Part shown: positions 55,401-64,000 of the stretch, in pieces
Layout: the number at the start of each line of letters is the position of its first letter
How positions within the stretch are numbered: position 1 is the first letter of the stretch
Source: Lottia gigantea
Lineage: Eukaryota; Mollusca; Gastropoda; Lottiidae
Assembly (NCBI RefSeq): GCF_000327385.1
Contig: NW_008708400.1
Location: 6,497,923 to 6,561,922 of the forward strand
Reading direction: 5' to 3'
DNA: 64,000 nucleotides
Notes under the pieces: generated by a model
Told to the model about the DNA's origin: nothing
What the model saw: the letters and a program-made list of their open reading frames with translations, nothing else
Database searches by the model: none
Position numbers and translations under genes: made by a program

Positions 55401-58400
55401 AAATCATTCAATTTTTATTCACAAATATGGATTGTTTCAAAAGGAAATGGTGCTAACATCAGAAGTGAGTTTTAATAAACCTATGATGCTTTCTGATTTA
55501 CAAATCTTGGCAGTTGTATGCTATCAACTAGTCAGAAGTAGGGTTAAGTTACACAAATCTCAATAACAAGAAAAAGATATAAAGGAGTGCTAGAAATGCT
55601 TATGATATCTATAGCCAATGTTAATTGATATCTCAGGAATTTTGACCGAGCAACATCAAAACAATTATTGACAAGTCAATATTTCCTCTCACAACTGACC
55701 AAAGAAAAAGTTAAGAGGACAATGCAATGTAATAAAGCCAAATACTACAGTTAAACTTTGACCTATAACATAAAAACTATTCCTGGATAGTTTCTTTCTC
55801 TTTAACAACTGACCAAAGAAATAGGTCAGATTACAAAACATAATTATCAGAAGGAATTCTATAAATGGTTTAACTGTAGCCTAAATTTATATTTAAAAAA
55901 ATCAGCTTATTTTTCCAACTTTAGGCTTTCTCTATCAAAAAACTTAACTGTTTCATGGAATTTTCAATTACATCATGTTTAGTTATGCTTGAAATTCTTG
56001 AACACTACTGATTAATAACCTTTTCTGTCCAGTTTCAATCATTTTCGTCATTAGACAGATATTCAAACCATGTATGAGCATAGCTCTGAAGAGAATACCA
56101 AAATCCTTCCCATTCCCTACAGTTTTGAATAAAGGTAATTGTCTTGAACTTATAATTCAATACGACAAACACTTGTCTTTATCATATAAAAACTATAATT
56201 GATAATGTACTTCTACGGCAGTGTTCTGAACAGAATATCTAATATTCACAATTCCCTACATTAGAACAAAAGACATCGTCTAAAGCCCTTCTAGCCTTGA
56301 ACTCAATTCAATAAGATTAACACTCTACTTTTTCATCTTGACACTATCATTGCTAATAATGTATTAAAGTGTTTGATATCTATATACCAAGTATCATGTA
56401 ACCCAGCCAGTTCCTCCTCCTGATATAATGTAATTGTAATTAAATTAAGTTTTTTTCAAGAATTTCATATAAAATAATCTGTTTTACTACTACAGATAAT
56501 AGATAGACACCTGAATCTAACAGTTAAAACCATCAAAACAAAGTTGGATTAAATGTTACAGTCACTCAACAGATATTTAGTGACCTGTTCCATAAAAAAG
56601 TCTTACTATAAAAATTTGAGGTAATTTTGGAGGAACACCATGTTTAGGATTAAAATCTCAGGATCTTAGACTGATAGATGTGAGTATGTGGGGTATGTGA
56701 CAAAATGAAAAAAAATTTAAGAAGTGACTTACTTTATCATCATTAGCTATCAACAATGACTCTACAGCTTTCTTTAGTTTCTCTACTTCACTTTCTGTAA
56801 ATCAAAACAATCCATAAAAAAATCATTAAAACTTAATTTTCAGTAAAATTACCGGTAAAGGAACGAATAGACATAATGAAAGCTTAGTGAAAGTTTATTA
56901 AAATTTGATGAGTGAAATTTTTCAAGATATTCACATACCGGTATATATGTTTTTCAGGCCGTGCAATTTTATATTTTTGAGGCTCATACCATCATAATTG
57001 AATGATTCACAGCGATTGGTTACAATATATAGCTCGACCAATCATTGTCATTAAAATTATAGTTTTGTTTTGTAAGCTATGATGCTCTCCAGCAGACAAA
57101 CACAGACGGACGCAATAATGGCAAATAGTTTCTGATGCTCAAGAATTTAATTTAGAGCACTAAACTGATATGAGACAAGACATGCACAATCTTCAAGAAT
57201 ATCTATTGCCACTCTACAACTGAGTTTCAGCATCCCTGTTTGTCTCATTCATTGAAATTTTCATGAGAATTTTGATTCAATTACCGTATATTCTAAAATG
57301 AAATGAAATAAATGGAATTTTCTGCACCAAGTGGGCTAAAGAAGACAAGAATTACCGTATTCTATATATCAATTATTTCAAGATAATAGGTGAACTATAT
57401 CTACATATTCCCTTAAAACCATTCTGATTAAACATTGTGCAAATAAATATTGAAGCGTGCGGTTATCATAAACAGGCAAATTATATTATAAAATTTCAAA
57501 ATCATTCAGGATGAAAGGACTTAACTGATCAAGGGTGGCATAAATTTCATCCCATTGAAGGAGTTCACAAGTTTAAAATAATATATTTATAGTATTTCTT
57601 TCTTTAAATTGGAATATTGGATACAAAGCTTATTTGAATAAAAGGCAAAAAGCAAAAAAAAAGGAAAATTGAAAAAAAAATCATAACACTGCACATTTAC
57701 AAAAATTTAACTTGAACAAGCAAAACATATTTCAGTAGAAAAATAAAATCAAATTCAGAAAAAGATAAAAGTCTGTACTAAATTGGACAAAAGGTGACTA
57801 TTTACGAAATTAAAGCAAATATGGGGATGAGGAGTAGGGGAAATAGGTAAGAAATGGGCTAGGGCTGTTGTTTTAATATTTAATCAGATAAGAGTGTAAA
57901 TTCTACATTAAATCTTTGAAAATCAAACTTGAATCCTTTTGAATCTATGACTCATCTTCAACAATAAGAAGTTTAAAGTTTCAGACAAATATTTAGGCAT
58001 TTATCTTTTCTTTCATAAATGGCAAATAAAAGTCAAAACAACAGCCCTGATTTTGGGGATTGAGAATGGGTTTGCTGAAAATTGAAAGTGCAAAAGTTAA
58101 TAACAATTGAGTTAGTTTCTGAAACTACACCACACCACAAGACGTATCGTAAAACGTTCATGGCTTACGTTTTCTTTTTAATCTATCTAAAGTTCTCTCG
58201 CGATCTACAGTTCGATCTTTAGACTCTCCTGAAATACGAATTGATGAGGTAATTGACAACAGCCTGGACAATCTAACATAAATACTAGTAAACTAATATA
58301 TCAGGCCACATGCTTGTCAAAATGAAAATGATAATGTGTGAAATCAAAATGAAAAGATGAAAAAATAAATCATGAAATTACAACATACATTAAAACGTTT

Positions 58401-59342
58401 CCAATACCATTCTGAACACTAATGCACAATTCAGCAATGCAAGCAATTCTAAGCAATATTTTCTCAGAATTTTCAGTCTAAAATTGAAACCTAATGTAAA
58501 ATTCAGAACAAGGTGTCTCATAAATGATGATAAAACTCAGCTGATGCAAATCAAGAATATTGCAAGTTCAAATTTTTTGGTAATCAGATATTTATGCTGA
58601 TTATTTTTCCAGCATTTCTCTTCAAAGCTTAAGAAAACTGTAGGACTGATTACGGATAAGGCAAGACCGTAATGAAACTGAAAACTTACCACTGGTGTCA
58701 GGGCTGATAGTTCCATTCAACCGACACTTTTGTCTCAGATCATTAATTTCAGAATCTTTGTACAACATCTTGGCATCCATTTCTGCTAACTGTCTCTGTA
58801 AGGAAACAAAATTAATCTGAGTTAACACAGCCTTGCTGTTGGGGTGGTGCCCACAGGGCTGGACACAGTAAGCAAGAAACCAACCCTAGGAATTGACCTC
58901 TCTCAAAACCTTCCGTTTAGAAGGAATTGATTAATTTGATGCATCTTCTTCAGGCTTTAAGTTTTCCAAATTTTATGGGAGAGGACCCTCAGGCCACCTA
59001 CTTGTGGTAATGCGCCTTTGGATTTTGAGGTGGTTAGAACTAGTTTGTGAAAAAAACATTTGTACGAAACCAAAAAAGATGAACGTTTTGATAAGGATTT
59101 TGGCCACTCAGAATCAGTGGTTGGGCTTCTAGGTTTCAAAAATTTCAAGGGGGACATTACCCAAATTGCAAATGTTTCATTCGGGAGATCTTGAAATATA
59201 ATAAACTTACATGTGAATAACGTAATTTATCATCCAGATCTCGCCTCTCTTTCTCAGCCGAGGCCAGTCTTATTTTTAAACTTGATATCTCCGCCATTAG
59301 ATCTAATTTATGTGTTTCCAGGGACGACCTGGTTAATAGTTC
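46484..59342 (-). CDS. PPFIBP1: liprin-beta (PPFIBP family), 3' part of the gene
   Basis: Liprin-beta pairs with liprin-alpha in cortical and synaptic scaffolds. Twenty exons join in phase (729 aa): 59342-59211, 58795-58690, 58228-58169, 56794-56733, 54788-54704, 54396-54296, 54044-53901, 53474-53294, microexon 52089-52057, 50592-50487, 50360-50229, 49863-49713, 49550-49439, 49301-49213, 48922-48797, 48296-48177, 47839-47651, 47356-47207, 46893-46834, 46534-46484. The order matches human: coiled coil (SLETHKLDLMAEISSLK; KKAVESLLIANDDKDKRL), the RSCSAPNL motif, a basic KKRRGLRKLFGKLKRSSS stretch, FKRGGVRATA, then three SAM domains (49863-49439, 49301-48797, 48296-47651; WLDDIGLPQYKDSF, HHISIKRGIQVLRVNNF, HRVMEWLRTIDLSEYAPNL). 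The tail IGAFSKEINSLT ends in SNV, a PDZ-ligand-like end shared with human. The 5' exons lie beyond 64000. Vertebrates have two paralogues; the symbol denotes the family. Confidence 0.94.
48623..48675 (-). repeat. SINE 3'-end fragment in a liprin-beta intron
   Basis: AAATGAAATGAATGGAGTTT TACGTCCTACTTTTCTGCAC (space added) equals the reversed tail of the SINE at 19870-20180. Only about 50 bp remain. Confidence 0.6.
49397..49447 (-). repeat. 33-bp tandem duplication of a liprin-beta exon end and donor site
   Basis: ACAACTTACTTGTGACC occurs at 49397-49413 and again at 49430-49446. The second copy is the end of the exon at 49550-49439 with its donor (GTCACAA|GTAAGT). The first copy, 33 bp further into the intron, is an exact second donor. 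Using it would add 33 nt, which include an in-frame TAG, so the exon-proximal donor is taken as the true one. Confidence 0.85.
51984..52012. repeat. TA dinucleotide microsatellite
   Basis: A run of about 13 TA units inside a liprin-beta intron, close to the 33-nt microexon. No other feature. Confidence 0.8.
52057..52089 (-). CDS. 33-nt candidate cassette microexon of liprin-beta
   Basis: A pyrimidine-rich acceptor (TTTTGTTTTCCCCCTAAATAG) precedes 33 nt encoding KKKKRGFFFS plus split codons, followed by the donor CAT|GTAAGT. It enters and leaves in the same phase. Skipping it joins G|CA to give SAPNLA-HSEV (as in human SAPNLAE); including it gives SAPNLG-KKKKRGFFFSS-HSEV. It therefore looks like an optional basic insert beside the basic stretch that precedes the SAM domains. 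The exon is inferred from sequence alone. Confidence 0.65.
57296..57350 (-). repeat. SINE 3'-end fragment in a liprin-beta intron
   Basis: AAAATGAAATGAAATAAATG GAATTTTCTGCACCAAGTGG GCTAAAG (spaces added) resembles the reversed tail of the local SINE with a small internal deletion. Confidence 0.5.
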
Positions 59343-60565
59343 CTGAAAAACATGAAAAGGTGAAAAATTGAGAAATTTGAGAAAGAAAACTCTTAACATT
59401 ATGTCCTATTTTGTACTTAATTTTTACCATATCAGCAGTTGGCTGTAACATTTTCAATCATGTAACATTCCTTTATACCAGGGACCATTTTAAATCCAAT
59501 CTCTCAAAGGATTAAATGCATCTATAGACTCTCAAATGTATTGTGATCCAAGCCTTTATTTTCATTCAAGTTAATGTACCACAAAGGCAGACAGTTCCAT
59601 TAATATAGAACTCTTGATGAATTAAAAACCATTTATACAAATAGAGGTTTTAAAATAGAAATTCTCCCGGAAAAAAACTAAACTTGAGTTTTTTGTAAAG
59701 TACAGCCTTATAAAATATGTATGCTAAAGAGTTTAATAAGCTTATAATGCTATTCAAGGAAAGAAGAATATTTTTATTAGAAAATTAACCTTTGAAGAGA
59801 AGAGAATATATTCTCAGAAGCAGGATAGAAGAGGCAGATAAAAGTAGCAAAATCTTTGAAGCCTATCAAAATTTAAATTAGCAACATTTTCTTGGCATTT
59901 TTATTCTTAAATCATGTAACCATGTAGGCGGAATTTTTTTATTTTTCAAATTCAGAGGAAAATTGAGCAATAACTCTTTTTTGTTTCCACAAGAACAAAT
60001 CAGACATAAGTAGAATAACAAAATTATTTTCATCCAAGGCTATTTCTCATATAATACTTCAGCCTTAAGCTAAATACATGATGAAAATGACCCATGATAT
60101 GAGCTTCTATGAATTACATGTTATTGCAAGGTACATAATTTCTTAGACATCAGACCTAATTTAACTATTGATTATCAATCACCCACTGATCAGGGATCCT
60201 TAATATGCACATCTTGAAACTACTGTTTGGTATTACACAGAACATATTTCAAGCTAACATGAAAAGGTTCTCTAACTACAAAACTTATAGCTTCTAAATA
60301 AAGCCACAACCAGGCCTTCGGAACCAGCCCACAAAAACGTTCTGCAGTATTTCCCATGTTGTTGAAGAATTATTCTCAGACTTAGTCCTGATAATTACAG
60401 TCTTTATCATAGAATCAGGCAGTTTATCATGATCAGGATGGTTCCATGACTGTCAGACTGACATGATATTTTAATAACAGTATTATCACGATATATTGAT
60501 TACTCTGGTCAATTATCTGATCAGAACACACAGCAATAAATTATATCAAATGCAGTTATAAAAAT

Positions 60566-60640
60566 AAAAAATTAAAGAAAGGAATAGTATATCCATAATA
60601 GTGCCCTTATTTATTTATTTATTTATTTATATAGCTACAT
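60566..60640. repeat. dispersed-repeat fragment with ATTT microsatellite
   Basis: AAATTAAAGAAAGGAATAGT ATATCCATAATAGTGCCC (space added) is nearly the same as 13373-13420 on the same strand, followed by about seven ATTT units. At 13373 the ATTT run is only two units. The family is unassigned; it could be the end of a longer retroelement. Confidence 0.5.
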
Positions 60641-60768
60641 ACCTTAATGCATCTTATATGAATAATGAAAACAAAATAGTTTTCAAACTTTAATATGTCT
60701 TTGAATGGCATTTACCAATTGTGAGTACGATATATAGACACAGCTTTATGGAACAACAATCACTGGTT

Positions 60769-60840
60769 AAAGTTTTATACAACGTTTCGGTGTGCCTGAG
60801 GACAACCGGGGAAACACGTCGAAACATTGCATAAAACTTT
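60769..60840 (+). ncRNA. hammerhead-ribozyme-like motif within an inverted repeat
   Basis: AAAGTTTTATACAACGTTTC (60769-60788) and GAAACATTGCATAAAACTTT (60821-60840) pair as a 20-bp stem with two or three mismatches. Between them, in hammerhead order, are CTGAGGA (matches core CUGANGA), GAAA, and a short AC/GT pair ending GTC directly before the stem. This order and the GAAACACGTCGAAAC string resemble ribozymes of Penelope-like elements. However, the helix expected between CTGAGGA and GAAA is weak, and seven extra bases precede CTGAGGA. The copy may be inactive, or the match fortuitous. Confidence 0.35.
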
Positions 60841-63800
60841 AAAAGTAATATTGAAGGCATTTTGATGAAACCACCAACTAGCAAGAAATATTCATAGGTG
60901 ATTGTGACTGTGCAATAGCCTGGAGTTTAATTGTTCTTAGTCGCCCTAGGATCGTAAGACAAGAAAAATTTCACTGAAGACAATAAAGTCTCATGTTTTT
61001 ATAATGTAAACTATTCCTCTTTTCAGGCCTTTTCCTGTTCATTAAGTGCTTTGATGCTTACATGAATAATACAAAGGAGTTGCCGACTTTTAATTGAACT
61101 TGATATAATAAAGCAATTAAAAGGTGAACCGGTTTATAATCAATGTCAGGATACCTCTAAGTACCTGATGACATTTTGTCATGCTCTTGGGTTCAACAGA
61201 AGTGTAACAGGAAGTGTGAGCATACCAACAAGTTTCAAAATGGTTTTCTATTGTTATATAGCAATCACTTGAATCAGTACCAATCGAGACAAGAACAAAT
61301 ATTACAAAGAACTCTATGACATTCTACACTTCAGATCTCTGAAACTCAACTCCAATGGATGTTCCCATACTATAAGTATTGTTTTACAAAGGATACTATA
61401 AGATATCAGGATACATGGTAACAGATAAAACATGAGCAGAGGTTGAATTATGTTTTGTACACAAGAGCACTTGTAGACTTTTTTCCAATTTGCATCAACT
61501 CATTTCAGATGAATGTTTTAAATATTATGAATAAATCAATATGTGGCATCTAAGGAATCTACAATCAACACTGTATTGTTTTCTTTTTTGTTTTTTCTCC
61601 CCAAATTGATAGCAACAAATTCAATTCACTGTACATCCTAAACTTGATTGAAAAATTCTGCTATAAAGAGTTAGTTCTTTACAACAGTGCCCCTCACTGA
61701 GATGTAGAAATGAATTTTCACTATCAACAATGTACATCTTTACGCCTTATCCTATTGACTTGATGAAAGTGAGTTGTTGATCCTACTGTTATATATAACT
61801 TAGACTAATAACATGTTATATCCCTCCATTCTCCACTTTTCAATCCTTTCGGCCAGAGATACACCTCATTTTTGGTCTCCCCCCCCAGGCATTTTCTAGA
61901 TACGCCAGTTACATAAAACCATTTTACTGCCCTGTATCTTCATAGCTAATCAATTAAATTTACTTACACCCTATTGTTCTGCACCTGACAACACTCAATT
62001 GGAATTTAATATCCTATTGTTGTGCAATTATACAATACATACTAACAGTTTGAGATCAATGAAAGACTAGTGATCTAGAGAGACGATGAACTGATTGATA
62101 AAAACTATAATGATTATGAACCTAGACATACTACTATAAGGTGTTAATGTCTATTTGACATGAAATGTTTACTAAGAACTAAATAGTGATCAGGTTTGAT
62201 TCATCTCTTGATGATTTCACCTTATTGATTAAGAGAAGGATGGGCTATAGATACATGTGGTCTTAATTTGCCAGAAGAAAGTGGAGCCCCTTTAAATAAC
62301 AGTACTTTCATAGTACTACCAAATGGCAGCAAAAACAGCAAAATCTTGAATATGATGGTTCATTATGCTACTCACAATCTCTTTCAGGAAGTGCGAATAT
62401 TATTATCATATCTTAATAACATAATATCAAGGTTATTCTTTTATGAGTTATTTATAAGTTATTCTTGATCCAAAATTACCTGAGATTTTTAACAACCGTG
62501 ACCTTTTCTTTAATAAACATGCCTTAATGAGCTTTTTTTCTAAGGTAATTACCTGTGGTCTGAAGACAAACCACACAAATAATATTGTACCTAAACAAAC
62601 TATAAAACGGCAAGGTGTCTGATTTTAACGTTTAAAATAATTGACGATAATTCTCCCATCATGCCTTTAATCGTCATGGTAATTGACAATTATAACCAAC
62701 AGGTAGAGTAAACACAACCATCAACTGGCTCCAGAGAACTGATATTATGGCAAAAAAATAAATTGTATTTAGTCAGAAGAGCAGAGCTGGATGCAAGGGA
62801 AGACTCCTGTTGGCACAAAAGTAGCAATAATGAATTTTTTTTTTGATAATACTTCTTGCAGGCATATTAAAGTTCTATGTTGCAGGCATCAAGGTCCCTT
62901 TCACAAAAGATGTATGGTATATAAAACTTTTTAGAGGACCCGTGCTAAGTACCGATAAGGAGCATTCAAAATGACCTTAATCAAGGATGAATTCAGATAC
63001 TTCCAGGTTTGCAAAAATGATTGCACCAAGCAAATAATTCATATAAAGAAGAGGTTGTCAATGATAAAGTTTCCTTCAAATCAATCTATCAAGAAAGAAA
63101 AATTTAATGCACATGAACATCAAAAAACGTAGAAGATTAGAATGTAGGATTACCGGAATGATGAAAGTTTCAAAAGAAAAATGACTTTCATTTAAGGTCA
63201 TTAAAAATCTGACAAAAGAGGCTATCTATGGCCTTTTTTCTAAAGTCAGTATCACAATACTTTGAGTAAGATGCTATTGAAAGTAGGGACTTTAAATAAA
63301 AGAGATTGTAAAAAGTCATAACCAGTGTTATTCTTGTGAGATTAATTGCTTCCTTTGCTATTTCAGTTAAGAGGTTTGAGATATTATCTAATTTTGTAGA
63401 AAAGTAAAGGAGAACTTGCTGTTATTTTTGCTACTCATCTTTATCTTAATGTAATTTTTATCAGAAAAGATGTAAATTTACAAGAATATTGCTAACCCGG
63501 GAAACATTGCAATATTTGAAATGACTCATTGAAAAGTCTACCTGAAACACAATACATGAGGATGACCTTTCTTTTTTTGTTCCAAGTAAAGCATTTTATT
63601 TATGATTTATGAATGATAGTTTCCTTTGTGCTGGAAAACAAAATAAACTGTCTTTTTCTATAGATGAGGCAAATTCTCTACAAAGATAAATAGTCAGAAA
63701 TCTAAGGAAACCAACTTTTCATATTAAAGGAGAATGTTATTACTAATAATAAAGAAATAAACATTAAGAGAGTAAAAGAAATTGACTTTTCATTTTCACC

Positions 63801-64000
63801 AAATTGAATTTCTCTGCAGTCAATGTGTTATTGATGAAGATAAAGAAATAAACAAGGAGATTATTTTGATGTTTATTAATAAATCAAGCTATGGTGAATG
63901 TAAACAAGAGGAGTAAGAAGTATTTAGGATGGTAGAGAGATCAATGGGTGGTCAGTGTATAATAATATAATATTCTAAAGTCTCAAACTGTAGTCTGAAA

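Larger units (their letters stand above)
59343..64000. other. large 5' intron of liprin-beta
   Basis: I find no further liprin-beta exon in this 4.66-kb stretch; its N-terminal coiled-coil exons must lie beyond the window. It holds an ATTT microsatellite (about 60606-60636), a dispersed-repeat fragment shared with 13373-13420 (TAGTATATCCATAATAGTG), and the hammerhead-like inverted repeat at 60769-60840. The rest is AT-rich, without features I can name. Confidence 0.6.

Noticed and set aside
62268-62468. Small plus-strand open frame in the liprin-beta intron
   Set aside because: No conserved features, opposite to the gene, and no splice or regulatory context.

Overview
The window is AT-rich, intron-rich animal DNA with multi-exon orthologues of conserved metazoan genes (ERCC6L/PICH, GLE1, liprin-beta), a tRNA-derived SINE family, foldback MITEs and a Tc1 transposon. 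Protein divergence from vertebrate orthologues and the SINE sequence suggest a lophotrochozoan, most likely a mollusc. The species is not determined from the sequence.

Region 1 (1-12.7 kb) is a large inverted duplication of a voltage-gated K+ channel gene. The right copy (minus strand) is complete in two exons: a T1/BTB exon at 12658-12194 and a six-transmembrane exon at 10368-9463. The left copy (plus strand) shows only the six-transmembrane exon, 2490-3395; its T1 exon should lie left of base 1. In both copies the single intron is filled by the same 25-bp minisatellite in the same sense orientation (1-2064 and 10671-12145). The spacer holds MITE copies and a small decayed coding-like patch.

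Region 2 (12.7-19.6 kb) is mostly intergenic, with one intronless gene for a 15-finger C2H2 protein (16635-18032, plus) and a 22-bp palindromic tandem repeat after it.

Region 3 (19.6-35.2 kb, minus) is ERCC6L/PICH, the SNF2-family anaphase-bridge translocase. I can place 18 exons with consistent splice phases. The exon(s) for helicase motifs V and VI are missing exactly where a 36-bp minisatellite runs into a 50-N assembly gap. A SINE and a 1.5-kb Tc1 element sit in its introns.

Region 4 (35.2-36.7 kb) is a 1.56-kb divergent intergenic segment between ERCC6L and GLE1. Region 5 (36.7-44.3 kb, plus) is a complete 13-exon GLE1 (mRNA export, about 709 aa). Region 6 (46.5-64 kb, minus) is the 3' three quarters of liprin-beta: coiled coil, basic linker, three SAM domains and a PDZ-type C-terminus in 20 exons, one of them a 33-nt microexon. 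The remaining 4.7 kb is intron; the 5' exons lie outside the window.

The genes are unrelated in function (excitability, transcription, chromosome segregation, mRNA export, synapse/cell-adhesion scaffold). The unusual biology lies in the paired channel genes with intron-filling, splice-signal-like satellites. All exon boundaries were read by eye from splice consensus, phase continuity and family similarity.
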